Counted from the stretch's first letter, positions 17,222-26,488 are shown. The stretch is DNA of 49,722 nt from Hydrocarboniphaga sp. (GCF_028291725.1 NZ_JAQGNT010000049.1:1-49722), one strand, 5' to 3'. Translations and numbers: made by a program. Notes: generated by a model not told the origin, from the sequence alone.

Positions 17222-17290
17222 ACGTGCATGTGCTCTGCAAGTGTGACGCCGATCGCCGCGCCGACGCACGGATAGCGATCGGAGGAATCA

Positions 17291-17372
17291 CCGCCCCTGT
17301 AGGAGCGGGTCGTACCCGCGACTGGAACCCCACCGGCACAGTCGCGGGTACGACCCGCTCCTACAGGGGCGG
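17291..17372. repeat. Family E inverted repeat (CCTGTAGGAGCGGGTC type)
   Basis: CCGCCCCTGTAGGAGCGGGT on the left is complementary to ACCCGCTCCTACAGGGGCGG on the right, with near-perfect extension to the loop. It lies between ureC and ureE; a second copy is at 24266. Confidence 0.88.
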
Positions 17373-17419
17373 TTACTGCGCCTCAGGCGCTGCGCGAGCA
17401 GCCGCAACAGGAGCCCCCC

Positions 17420-17900
<481 letters not shown>

Positions 17901-17911
<11 letters not shown>

Positions 17912-18584
17912 GCACGCCGACCTGTATCGCCTGCTGGTCTGGACCTCGCCGAGTTATCCGATCGGCGCTTTCAGCTACAGCCACGGCCTGGAATGGGCGG
18001 TCGAGGAAGGCAGCGTCCGCGATGTCGCGACCCTGGTCGACTACATCGGCGCGGTGCTCGAACGCGGCGGCGCCTGGGTCGATGCGGTGCTGTTCGCGCA
18101 CGCACATCGCCATGCCGGCGACGACGATAAGCTCGACGAAATCTCCGAACTCGCCAGCGCCTTCCGCGCCAGCGCCGAGACTGCTTTGGAAGCGCGCCAG
18201 CAGGGCGCCGCGTTCCTGCTGGTCACGCGCCGCGCCTGGCCGCATCCACAGCTCGATGCATTCGCCGAGTGCCACGCGGATCAAGCGGCCACGCAATGTG
18301 TGACGATGGCGCTGGCCTGCGCCGCGCATGGCCTGCCGCTGGCCGCGTCGCTGGGCGCGTTTCTGCATTCGGTCGCCGCCAACCTGGTGTCGGCCGGTGT
18401 ACGCCTGGTGCCGCTGGGCCAGACCGATGGGCAGATCGCGCTGGCCAGGCTCGCCGCCGTCGTCAGCCGCGTGACGGCCGCAGCACCGACAACCGATATC
18501 GACGATCTGGGCACGGCGTCGCCGGGCCTGGAGTTCTGTTCGATGCGCCACGAAACCCAATACACGAGGCTGTTCCGATCATGA
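17901..18584 (+). CDS. ureF: Urease accessory protein UreF
   Basis: About 227 residues, all-helical. It starts with [27 protein letters not shown], the conserved UreF opening, and ends [27 protein letters not shown], a typical UreF C-terminus that contacts UreG. UreF gates UreG GTP hydrolysis during nickel insertion. The ATG at 17901 is preferred over the in-frame GTG at 17889. It overlaps ureE, and its stop overlaps the ureG start (ATGA). Confidence 0.94.
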
Positions 18585-19252
18585 ATCTACCGCTCTCGCA
18601 AAACCCAGGGACCAAGGCGCCGGTCAACGGCCCGCTGCGTGTCGGCATCGGCGGCCCGGTCGGCTCCGGCAAGACCGCGCTGACCGAGCGCCTGTGCAAG
18701 CTGCTGCGCCAGGTCTACGACGTCGCGGCGATCACCAACGACATCTATACGAAAGAGGACGCGGAGTTCCTGACCCGCGCCGGCGCGCTGACGCCGGACC
18801 GCATCATGGGCGTGGAAACCGGCGGCTGCCCGCATACCGCGATCCGCGAGGATGCGAGCATCAATCTGGCCGCGGTCGCCGACATGTCGCGGCGCTTTCC
18901 GAACCTGGAGCTGATCTTCGTCGAAAGCGGCGGCGATAACCTTGCTGCGACGTTTTCGCCTGAGTTGGCCGACATCACGATCTATGTGATCGACGTATCC
19001 GCCGGCGACAAGATTCCGCGCAAGGGCGGGCCCGGTATCACGCGCTCCGATCTGCTGGTGATCAACAAGATCGACCTGGCGCCGCTGGTCGGTGCCTCGC
19101 TGGAGGTGATGGATCGCGATGCCAGAAAGATGCGCGGCGAGCGGCCTTTCATTTTCACCAATCTGAAGATCAACCAGGGCGTGCACGACATCGCACGCTT
19201 CATCGTCCAGGCCGGCGGGTTGCCGGCGCGTGAACTGCCGGAGACTTTCTGA
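18581..19252 (+). CDS. ureG: Urease accessory GTPase UreG
   Basis: A 223-residue SIMIBI-class GTPase. The P-loop is GGPVGSGKT (24-32), the nickel-binding CPH motif is at C83-P84-H85 in [32 protein letters not shown] is the conserved switch region, and NKIDLAP gives guanine specificity. GTP hydrolysis releases nickel into urease within the UreDFG complex. The gene starts in the ureF stop codon overlap and its TGA overlaps the ureJ ATG, so translation is probably coupled. Confidence 0.97.
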   Translation: MNLPLSQNPGTKAPVNGPLRVGIGGPVGSGKTALTERLCKLLRQVYDVAAITNDIYTKEDAEFLTRAGALTPDRIMGVETGGCPHTAIREDASINLAAVADMSRRFPNLELIFVESGGDNLAATFSPELADITIYVIDVSAGDKIPRKGGPGITRSDLLVINKIDLAPLVGASLEVMDRDARKMRGERPFIFTNLKINQGVHDIARFIVQAGGLPARELPETF

Positions 19253-19791
19253 TGCGCATCTTGAGCAAATGCCTGTTGCCGCTGTCGCTGCTGTTATTGG
19301 CCGCACCGGCTTTCGCGCATCCGGGCCATGAGTTGCACGGCGCCGGATTCGTCGACGGCCTGTTGCATCCGCTGCTCGGCGTCGATCACCTGCTGGTGAT
19401 GCTGCTGGTCGGTGTCTGGGCGGCGCAGCTCGGCGGCAAGGCGCGCTGGCTGGTGCCGGCGAGTTTCGTCGCCGTGATGGCGCTGGGCGCGAGCCTCGCC
19501 ATCGGCGGCGTCGTATTGCCGCAGGTCGAGGCCGGCATTGCCGCGTCGCTGCTGATCGCTGTGCTGCTGGCAAGCTCCGCACTGCGGTTGTCGCTGGCGC
19601 CGGCGATGCTGGTTGTCGGCATGTTCGCGCTGTTTCACGGCACGGCGCATGGCCTGGAATTGCCGGCGTTGGCGCAGCCTGCAATGTTCGCCCTCGGCTT
19701 CCTGCTGTCGACCGCCGCGCTGCATGTTGCCGGCGTGATGCTGCAGCCACTATTGGCACGTCGCTCGGACCGCGTCGCGATCCCTGCGTGA
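19252..19791 (+). CDS. ureJ: HupE/UreJ-family nickel-related membrane protein
   Basis: A 179-residue integral membrane protein. After a signal-like start (LLPLSLLLLAAPAFA) it has HPGHELHGAGFVDGLLHPLLGVDHLLVMLLVG, the histidine-rich HPxxGxDHxLxM motif of HupE/UreJ proteins, and a second FHGTAHGLE histidine motif. Six to seven hydrophobic segments are visible. Members are thought to be secondary nickel transporters that support urease or hydrogenase. The TGATG overlap with ureG shows membership in the urease operon. Confidence 0.92.
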   Translation: MRILSKCLLPLSLLLLAAPAFAHPGHELHGAGFVDGLLHPLLGVDHLLVMLLVGVWAAQLGGKARWLVPASFVAVMALGASLAIGGVVLPQVEAGIAASLLIAVLLASSALRLSLAPAMLVVGMFALFHGTAHGLELPALAQPAMFALGFLLSTAALHVAGVMLQPLLARRSDRVAIPA

Positions 19792-19802
19792 TGACAACCT
19801 CC

Positions 19803-19874
19803 GTAGGGCGGGTCATGACCCGCCGCTTTTGCTTCGGCTTGCTAAAAAAAGCGGCGGGTTACAACCCGCCCTAC
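19803..19874. repeat. Family C inverted repeat
   Basis: GTAGGGCGGGTCATGACCCG faces CGGGTTACAACCCGCCCTAC. It separates ureJ from the sensor kinase gene. The loop side contains a seven-A run, but no clean terminator stem with a T-run on the plus strand. Confidence 0.88.
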
Positions 19875-19888
19875 GGTGTGCGCGGTCG

Positions 19889-22800
19889 ATGAAACCATTG
19901 ACTCCCGACGCGCCGCTGCACCGCCACCAGCGCATCGTTCGCGAGCGCCGGCAGTACAACAAATGGGCGGCGAGCCAGACGCTCGAGGACTACGCGCTGC
20001 GCTATACCGCGGCCAGCGCGCGCAAGCGATCCTCGTTCCGCATCGCCAACACCGCGCTGGGGGCGATCTCGTTTTTGGCCTGCGAGGCGATCGGCGGCAG
20101 CCTGACGCTGCAATTCGGCTTTTCCAACGCGTTGCTGGCGATCCTGCTGGTGTGCGCGCTGATGTTCGTGATCGGCCTGCCGATCGCGACGTACTCGGCG
20201 CGCTACGGCCTGGACATCGACCTGCTGACGCGCGGCGCCGGCTTCGGCTACATGGGCTCGACGATCACCTCGCTGATCTACGCCTCGTTCACCTTCCTGC
20301 TGTTCTCGATCGAGGCCAGCATCATGTCGCAGGCGCTGCACATGGTCACCGGCCTGCCGCTGTGGATCGCGCATCTGATCAGTGCGCTGATCGTGATCCC
20401 GATCGCGATCTACGGCATCAGCCTGATCAGCCGCATGCAGATCTGGACGCAGCCGGTGTGGCTGGTGCTGCAGATCGCGCCGCTGATTTATCTGGCGGTG
20501 GCCAAGCCCGATGCGATCGAGAGCTTCCGCCATTTCTCCGGCGTGCACGGCAGCAAGGACGGCTCGATCGACATTCTGCTGTTCGCGGTTGCGGCTTCTA
20601 CGCTGCTTTCATTGCTGCCGCAGATCGGCGAGCAGGCCGATTACCTGCGCTTCCTGCCCGACCGCGAGCGCAGCAGCCGCTGGGGCTGGTGGACGGCGCT
20701 GATCACGACCGGGCCGGGCTGGGTCTTCATGGGCGGTCTGAAGCTCGCCGCCGGCGGCCTGCTCGCGTACTACGTGACACGCAGCGGCGTCAGCGCCAGC
20801 GAGGCCACGCAGCCGACGCAGATGTTCTTCGCGGTGTTCCGCGACATGCTCGGCTCGCCCAGTGTCGCGCTGGCATTGACCGGCATCTTCATCGTCACCT
20901 GCCAGATCAAGATCAACGTCACCAACGCCTACGCCGGCTCGATCGCCTGGTCGAACTTCTTCTCGCGGCTGACGCATGCGCATCCGGGCCGCGTGGTCTG
21001 GCTGGTGTTCAACGTGGTGCTGGCGCTGCTGCTGATGGAGATCGGCATCTTCAGCGTGATCGAGAGCATCCTGGTGCTGTACGCGAACTTCGCGGTCGGC
21101 TGGATCGGTGCGCTGACCGCGGACCTGGTGATCAATAAGCCCTTGAAGCTGTCGCCTTCGTTCATCGAGTTCAAGCGCGCGCATCTGTACGACATCAATC
21201 CGGTCGGTGTCGGCAGCATGCTGGCGTCGATCGTGGTGTCGACGGCGGCGTTCTTCGGTGTCTTCGGCCCGCTGCCGCAGGCGCTGGCGCCGTTCATTGG
21301 TTTCGGTGTGGCCTTTGCGCTGGCGCCGGTGATCGCATTCGCGACACGCGGCAAGTACTACCTCGCGCGCCAGCCGGTGGGCCTGCCGGCCGGTCAGAAG
21401 GAGATCCGCTGCACGATCTGCGAGAACGTGTTCGAGCGCGCCGACATGGCGCTGTGCCCGGCCTACAACGGCCCGATCTGCTCGCTGTGCTGCACCTTGG
21501 AAGCGCGCTGCCACGACGTGTGCAAGGAAGACAGCCGCTTCGGCCAGCAGATCGCGGCGGTGCTCAACCGTCTGATCCCGCGCTCGCTGGCCAGCTCGGT
21601 GCGCGCGCAGGCGATCGGCCAGTTTCTCGGCATCCTGTTTTTATTCACGCTGGCGATCTCGGTGCTGCTGTCCTTCATCTACCTGCAGTACGGCTCGATG
21701 ATGCCGGCCTCGCGCGGCGTGATCGGCGCGACCCTTTGGATCGTGTTCCTGAGCCTGCTGATCCTGCTCGGCGTGGCGGCCTGGCTGATGGTGCTGGCGC
21801 ATGAATCCCGCAACGCGGCGATCATCGAATCCACGCGCCAGACCGCGATGCTGATGGACGAAATCGAGGCGCACGAGCGCACCGACGCGGCGCTGCAGAA
21901 AGCAAAAGAAGTCGCTGAAGCCGCCAACGAGGCCAAGAGCCGATATGTAGTGGGTATCAGCCACGAGATCCGCTCGCCGCTGAACTCGATCTTCGGCTAC
22001 GCGCAGCTGCTGGAGCGCGAGCCGCACAATCCGCCGCAGAACGCGGTGCGCGTGATCCGCCGCAGCGCCGAGCATCTGTCGAACCTGGTCGATGGCCTGC
22101 TCGATATTTCCAAGATCGAGAGCGGCATGCTCAAACTCAGCCGCGACCGCGTGCGGCTGAACGATTTCCTCGACCAGATCGTCGACATGTTCCGCGTCCA
22201 GGCTGCCGCCAAGGGCATCGCGTTCAAGCACGAGCGGCCCTCGTACCTGCCGGCTTTCGTGTACACCGACCAGAAGCGGCTGCGCCAGATCCTGATCAAC
22301 CTGCTGTCGAACGCGATCAAGTTCACCGACAGTGGACACGCGGCACTGATGGTGCGCTATCGCACACACGTCGCCGAGTTCGAGATCGCCGATACCGGCA
22401 TCGGCATCCGGCCGCAGGACATGGAAGAAATCTTCAAGCCCTTCGAGCGCGGCAGCATGCCCGGCGCGCGCGCGGCGCCGGGTGCGGGTCTGGGCCTGAC
22501 CATCACGAAAGTTCTGGTGCAGATCATGGGCGGCGAGATTTCGGTGCGCAGCACGCCGGGCGAGGGCAGCAGCTTCATCGTGCGCATGCTGCTGTCCGAG
22601 GCCAGCGCCGGCGACACGTCCACCGCGCTGGTGCGCCGCCGCATCGTCGGCTACGAGGGCCCGCGCCGCCGCGTGCTGCTGGTCGACGACGATCCCTCGC
22701 ATGTCGATCTGATGCGCCAGCTGCTGCAGCCGCTGGGCTTCGATCTGTTCGTGGCGGAGGAAGGCGAGAGCGCCTTGCAGCTCGCGGCCGAAGTCCGGCC

Positions 22801-23338
22801 GGAGCTGATCACGCTCGACGTGGCGATGCCTGGCTTGAGCGGCTGGCAGGTCGCACAGCGATTGCGCGCGCTGCAGCTGCCGGCGCTGCGCATCATGATG
22901 ATCTCGGCGAACGCGCACGACCTGCTGCCGGGCGGCGACGCCGGTGTCGCGCACGATTTCTTTCTGACCAAGCCGATCGACGTCGAGTTTTTTCTGGAGC
23001 GCGTCGGCGTGCTGCTCGATCTGCAATGGCAGTACGCGCCCGAAACTGTGCCGGCCGCGGTGCCGGCCGCGCCGCGCGCGAGCTCGGGCTTCGTCGTGCC
23101 GCTGGCCTGCCTGCGCCATCTCGACGCGCTGCAGCAGCTCGGCCGCATCGGCCACGTGCGCGGTATCCAGGCCAAGCTGCGCGAGATCGAGGCCGAAGAT
23201 CCTGCGCACCAGGCCTTCGTTGCGCGCCTGGCCGAGCTGGTCGCGAGCTTCGATCTGAAAACCTATCTGGCGCTGCTCGACGGCCCGCGTCCCACCGAGC
23301 AGGACGAGCATCTTCAGGAAGAACAGCCGCATGAATGA
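19889..23338 (+). CDS. NCS1 transporter-like domain fused to a hybrid histidine kinase and receiver
   Basis: A 1149-residue membrane sensor. Residues 1-500 look like a full NCS1 (purine-cytosine permease type) transporter with about twelve membrane helices. Residues 505-548 form a cysteine-rich module (C508, C511, C523, C531, C534, C535, C541, C545) resembling a zinc ribbon. Two more helices (about 576-600 and 614-636) and a coiled coil lead to HisKA with H692 in SHEIRSPLNS, then the ATPase domain with N808, D835 (DTGIGI) and GAGLGL at 865-870. A receiver follows with D933-935, phosphoacceptor D977 and K1028, then a helical tail without an HPt motif. Transporter-kinase fusions such as CbrA are known; this one sits behind urease and overlaps a LuxR regulator, so it likely senses a urea-, allantoin- or purine-like compound. 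Confidence 0.9.
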   Translation: MKPLTPDAPLHRHQRIVRERRQYNKWAASQTLEDYALRYTAASARKRSSFRIANTALGAISFLACEAIGGSLTLQFGFSNALLAILLVCALMFVIGLPIATYSARYGLDIDLLTRGAGFGYMGSTITSLIYASFTFLLFSIEASIMSQALHMVTGLPLWIAHLISALIVIPIAIYGISLISRMQIWTQPVWLVLQIAPLIYLAVAKPDAIESFRHFSGVHGSKDGSIDILLFAVAASTLLSLLPQIGEQADYLRFLPDRERSSRWGWWTALITTGPGWVFMGGLKLAAGGLLAYYVTRSGVSASEATQPTQMFFAVFRDMLGSPSVALALTGIFIVTCQIKINVTNAYAGSIAWSNFFSRLTHAHPGRVVWLVFNVVLALLLMEIGIFSVIESILVLYANFAVGWIGALTADLVINKPLKLSPSFIEFKRAHLYDINPVGVGSMLASIVVSTAAFFGVFGPLPQALAPFIGFGVAFALAPVIAFATRGKYYLARQPVGLPAGQKEIRCTICENVFERADMALCPAYNGPICSLCCTLEARCHDVCKEDSRFGQQIAAVLNRLIPRSLASSVRAQAIGQFLGILFLFTLAISVLLSFIYLQYGSMMPASRGVIGATLWIVFLSLLILLGVAAWLMVLAHESRNAAIIESTRQTAMLMDEIEAHERTDAALQKAKEVAEAANEAKSRYVVGISHEIRSPLNSIFGYAQLLEREPHNPPQNAVRVIRRSAEHLSNLVDGLLDISKIESGMLKLSRDRVRLNDFLDQIVDMFRVQAAAKGIAFKHERPSYLPAFVYTDQKRLRQILINLLSNAIKFTDSGHAALMVRYRTHVAEFEIADTGIGIRPQDMEEIFKPFERGSMPGARAAPGAGLGLTITKVLVQIMGGEISVRSTPGEGSSFIVRMLLSEASAGDTSTALVRRRIVGYEGPRRRVLLVDDDPSHVDLMRQLLQPLGFDLFVAEEGESALQLAAEVRPELITLDVAMPGLSGWQVAQRLRALQLPALRIMMISANAHDLLPGGDAGVAHDFFLTKPIDVEFFLERVGVLLDLQWQYAPETVPAAVPAAPRASSGFVVPLACLRHLDALQQLGRIGHVRGIQAKLREIEAEDPAHQAFVARLAELVASFDLKTYLALLDGPRPTEQDEHLQEEQPHE

Positions 23339-24263
23339 GCCTGCCGCAGGCCGACGCGACATCGTGCTGGTGGTCGACGACACGCCCGAGAGCCTGAGCT
23401 TTTTGACCGATACGCTCGAGAGCGAGGGCATCACCGTGCTGGTCGCGACCGGCGGCGAGAGCTGCCTGGCGCTGGTCGACGAAATCACTCCCGACCTGAT
23501 TCTGATGGACGCGCTGATGCCGGGCCTGGACGGCTTCGAAACCTGCCGGCGCCTGAAGCAGGAGAAGCTGCTGTCGCATGTGCCGGTGATTTTCATGACC
23601 GGGCTGACCGAGACCGAGCACGTGGTGCGCGGCCTGCAGGCCGGCGGTGTCGACTACGTGGCCAAGCCGATCGTCATCAGCGAGCTGCTGGCACGGATTC
23701 GCGTGCACCTGGCCAACGCGCGGCTGGCACAGGCCTCGCGCACCGCGCTGGACGCGACCGGCCGCTTCCTGCTGTCGACCGACCGCGGCGGCAAGCTGCT
23801 GTGGTGCACGCCGCGTGCCGAGCGCCTGCTGGTGGAGCTGCTGCCGACCTCGACCGACGGGCTGCGCTTCCCCGCCGATATCGCCGAGCGCCTGACATTG
23901 CTGCGCGGCGACAACGCCGGCACGACGCAGCCGGTGGTGCAGATCGGCACGCGCCGGCTGGAGTTCTCGTACGTGAGCTCCACCGGCGCGGACGAGTTCC
24001 TGTACCGCCTGCGCGAAGTCGGCGACCCGGAGCTGTTGCAGCAGGAGCAGATGCAGCTGCTGCAACAGGCACTGCACCTGACGGCGCGTGAGGCGGATGT
24101 GCTGTTATGGATCAGCCGCGGCAAGTCCAACCGCGACATCAGCGAGATCCTCGGCATCAGCCCGCGCACCGTGAACAAGCACCTGGAGCAGATCTTCGAG
24201 AAGCTCGGCGTGGAGAATCGGGCGTCGGCAGCGGCGAGGGCGGTGCGGGTGCTGGCGCAGTAA
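23331..24263 (+). CDS. LuxR-type DNA-binding response regulator, partner of the fused kinase
   Basis: A 310-residue regulator. Residues 8-122 are a receiver with DD at 16-17, phosphoacceptor D60 (LILMDALMPG), T90 and K112. Residues 135-235 are a PAS-like or linker region with no clear motif. Residues 248-307 are a LuxR/NarL helix-turn-helix (LTAREADVLLWISRGKSNRDISEILGIS). Its ATG lies eight bases inside the kinase gene, and AGGAAG lies upstream, so the two are translationally coupled and almost certainly cognate. Targets are unknown; the neighbouring ure, urt and porin promoters are the first candidates. A family E palindrome follows directly after the stop. Confidence 0.93.
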   Translation: MNEPAAGRRDIVLVVDDTPESLSFLTDTLESEGITVLVATGGESCLALVDEITPDLILMDALMPGLDGFETCRRLKQEKLLSHVPVIFMTGLTETEHVVRGLQAGGVDYVAKPIVISELLARIRVHLANARLAQASRTALDATGRFLLSTDRGGKLLWCTPRAERLLVELLPTSTDGLRFPADIAERLTLLRGDNAGTTQPVVQIGTRRLEFSYVSSTGADEFLYRLREVGDPELLQQEQMQLLQQALHLTAREADVLLWISRGKSNRDISEILGISPRTVNKHLEQIFEKLGVENRASAAARAVRVLAQ

Positions 24264-24265
24264 AA

Positions 24266-24330
24266 ATCGCGGGTATGACCCGCTCCTACAGGTGAGGAAG
24301 AACCCTGTAGGAGCGGGTCATACCCGCGAC
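24266..24330. repeat. Family E inverted repeat after the response regulator
   Basis: TCGCGGGTATGACCCGCTCC at the left faces GAGCGGGTCATACCCGCGAC at the right. It begins three bases after the response-regulator stop and may act as the 3' end of that transcript. Confidence 0.85.
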
Positions 24331-24387
24331 TGAGGCCCATCGGTCGCATTGACATGTATGAGCGCCCGGAACTAGCTTCCCGCCACC

Positions 24388-25368
24388 ATGGAAAATCAAA
24401 CCCAAGCCATCCTCGTCGCCGACATCGGCGGCACCAATGCGCGCTTTGCGCTCGCCCGCCCAGGCACGACCGCGCGCCCCGAACTCGCCGGCATCGAGCA
24501 GCTCGCGACAGCCGATTACGCGAGCCTGAAAGACGCGGCCGAGGCGTATCTGCAGCAGCAGAAATCCGGTACCCGCCCGCAACGCGCGGTATTCGCGGTC
24601 GCATCCGCCGTCACCGGCGACGCGATCAAGATCACCAACAATCCCTGGTCGTTTTCGATTGCACGGCTCGGCGCCGATCTCGGCCTGCAGCTCGAGATCA
24701 TCAACGACTTCACCGCGATGGCCTGCGTGCTGCCGGTGCTGGTCCCGGGCGATCTGCAGGCGATCGGCGACGTCGCGCCGCGGGCCGCGGCCGGCGGGCG
24801 GCGCTGTTATGCAGTGGTCGGTCCGGGTACCGGGCTCGGAGTCGGCGGCGTGATCGTCGAAGGCGGGCGCAGCGTCGTGATCCAGTCCGAGGGCGGGCAT
24901 GTCGGCTTTGCGCCGGGCACGCCTTACGAGATCGAGCTGCTGCGCGTTCTACTGCCGCGTTTCGGCCGCGTGTCGGCGGAGCGCCTGGTGTCCGGCATCG
25001 GCATGGTGAACCTGCATGACGCGGTGCGCGCGGTCGAAGGCCTGACCGCGCAGACGCTGACGCCGGCGCAGATCGGCGACAACGCGGCCGCCGATCCGGG
25101 CGGCGCCGGTGCCAAGACCCTGCAAGTGTTCGCCGAGTTGCTCGGTGCGTTCGCCGGCGACGTCGCGCTGGCCTTCGGCGCCTGGGACGGCGTATTCCTG
25201 CCCGGCGGTGTGACGCAGAAGCTGCTGCCGTGGATTGCGGCCGGCGGCTTCCGCCGACGCTTCGAGGACAAGGGCCGGCACGCTGCGATCCTGCGCGCGA
25301 TCCCGACGCAGGTGATCACGCATCCGCAGGCGGGCTTGCTCGGTGCAGCGGTGCAGGCCTGCGCGTGA
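24388..25368 (+). CDS. glk: Glucokinase
   Basis: A 326-residue ROK-independent bacterial glucokinase of the Glk family, which phosphorylates glucose with ATP. The phosphate-binding ADIGGTNARFALA (residues 11-23) opens the protein. LEIINDFTAMA holds the catalytic Asp, GPGTGLGVGGVI is the second phosphate loop, and SEGGHVGFAP is the typical Glk sugar-binding signature. The C-terminal FLPGGV and AGLLGAA motifs also fit. It stands alone between two palindromes and has no evident link to the nitrogen genes. It is a cytosolic enzyme of normal length. Confidence 0.94.
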   Translation: MENQTQAILVADIGGTNARFALARPGTTARPELAGIEQLATADYASLKDAAEAYLQQQKSGTRPQRAVFAVASAVTGDAIKITNNPWSFSIARLGADLGLQLEIINDFTAMACVLPVLVPGDLQAIGDVAPRAAAGGRRCYAVVGPGTGLGVGGVIVEGGRSVVIQSEGGHVGFAPGTPYEIELLRVLLPRFGRVSAERLVSGIGMVNLHDAVRAVEGLTAQTLTPAQIGDNAAADPGGAGAKTLQVFAELLGAFAGDVALAFGAWDGVFLPGGVTQKLLPWIAAGGFRRRFEDKGRHAAILRAIPTQVITHPQAGLLGAAVQACA

Positions 25369-25372
25369 TGGA

Positions 25373-25443
25373 TGTTGGGGTTCGCTGCGCTCACCCCAAC
25401 CTACGAGTTGCGGTGGTAGGTTGGGGTGAGCGCAGCGAACCCC
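25373..25443. repeat. Family B inverted repeat between convergent genes
   Basis: GTTGGGGTTCGCTGCGCTCA faces TGAGCGCAGCGAACCCCA, with CCTAC and GTAGG toward the loop. It separates the convergent glk and SnoaL-like genes and could end both transcripts. Confidence 0.86.
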
Positions 25444-25448
25444 ACGCA

Positions 25449-25964
25449 TCAGGCCTTGATTCCAGGGCCGAGCATCACACCCGCCGGCACTGCCGTCGTC
25501 ACGCTGGTCAGCGGTTTCGCATATGACCTCTGGATCTTCCAGCGGCCATCTTCGGTTACGTAGCGGTCTTCGTATTCCATCGACGCCTGCGTCAACAGGC
25601 CCGGCGTCACATGCAGGGTCACGAAGCCCAGCGTCCAGCGCGCGGTTGCGGTGTTCTCATCGATGACCTCGACGCTGGGATGATGGCCATGATGAATGTC
25701 GTGCACCAGCCAGCTGCCGTCGCCGCCGCGCGAGCGCGCCACCGCCTCGAAGATCTGCACCAGCGGCTCGCGGTCGCTGAACTGGCCCAGCACTCCGTAA
25801 TCCAGGTCGGCGCCCTCACGGACGAAACAGTCCCGGAATGCCGCCGCGTCCTTGGCGTCGCAGGCGCGCAGGTAGCGGTACTTGAGCTGCTCGATCTCGC
25901 GAACGATTTCGAGAGCGCGCACGCGGCGCATCAGGTCGGCGAGCTGGGCGGATTCGGTGGTCAT
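25449..25964 (-). CDS. SnoaL-like/NTF2-fold protein
   Basis: A 171-residue protein of the SnoaL_4 type (NTF2 fold), often found as hydratases, isomerases or small oxygenase subunits. The opening IEQLKYRYLRACDAKDAAAFRDCFVREGADLDYG is characteristic; a conserved histidine run (DIHHGHHPSVEV) sits at mid-length, where family members place catalytic residues, followed by YEDRYVTEDGRWKIQR. The start at 25964 has GGGGA seven bases before. The frame stays open to 26084 but the extra part overlaps the divergent lipoprotein promoter. No operon partner on its strand; the substrate is unknown. Confidence 0.8.
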   Translation of the reverse strand: MTTESAQLADLMRRVRALEIVREIEQLKYRYLRACDAKDAAAFRDCFVREGADLDYGVLGQFSDREPLVQIFEAVARSRGGDGSWLVHDIHHGHHPSVEVIDENTATARWTLGFVTLHVTPGLLTQASMEYEDRYVTEDGRWKIQRSYAKPLTSVTTAVPAGVMLGPGIKA

Positions 25965-26095
25965 GATCATCCCCGATGGCGGAAGCGGGAACATTGGCGG
26001 TGCCGGCCTCCGGCCGCCTCGTCCGTTCCGCCGAGTGTTCATCGCGGCCCCACTCCAAAGCGTTACCATCGGCTCATTCTTCATGGAGAACGCTC

Positions 26096-26392
26096 ATGTG
26101 GTCAGGGAAGCAGCTGCGGGCAGGCATGACGGTGTCCGGCCTGCCGGGCTACGTGTGGGCCGTGGCGCCGGTTCTGCTGCTGGCTGCGGCCTGCGGCAGC
26201 CGCGGGCCGATCGTCGACACCCAGAACATCGACCAGGCGCGCTACAAGCAGGATCTGAACGAATGCCAGGCCTACGCCGGCCAGGTCAATGCCGGCGCCC
26301 AGGCGGGTAAGGGCGCGGTGGGCGGCGAACAGAGCAAGGACCAGGTCGTGAAGAACTGCCTGCGCGGCCGCGGATACAGCGTTCTGAACTAG
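26096..26392 (+). CDS. Small secreted lipoprotein, glycine-zipper-like family
   Basis: A 98-residue predicted lipoprotein. A hydrophobic stretch ends in a lipobox, LAAAC, near residue 35, so the mature protein would be lipid-anchored at that Cys. The mature part reads RYKQDLNECQAYAGQVNAG and ends VVKNCLRGRGYSVLN, with two cysteines flanking a short Gly/Ala section. This matches small glycine-zipper outer-membrane lipoproteins, except that the long glycine zipper is reduced to about ten residues. GGAG lies before the ATG at 26096. The open frame extends 40 codons upstream without a good start. Function unknown. Confidence 0.72.
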   Translation: MWSGKQLRAGMTVSGLPGYVWAVAPVLLLAAACGSRGPIVDTQNIDQARYKQDLNECQAYAGQVNAGAQAGKGAVGGEQSKDQVVKNCLRGRGYSVLN

Positions 26393-26409
26393 CGCCGGCC
26401 CGATCAGTA

Positions 26410-26488
26410 GTAGGTCGGCAATCCTTTGCCGACGTGCACGCCCGATGCGCAATCGCTGCCGCACGTCGGCAAGGGATTGCCGACCTAC
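26410..26488. repeat. Family D inverted repeat
   Basis: GTAGGTCGGCAATCCTTTGC faces GCAAGGGATTGCCGACCTAC. It lies between the lipoprotein gene and the convergent barrel-protein gene. Confidence 0.88.
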
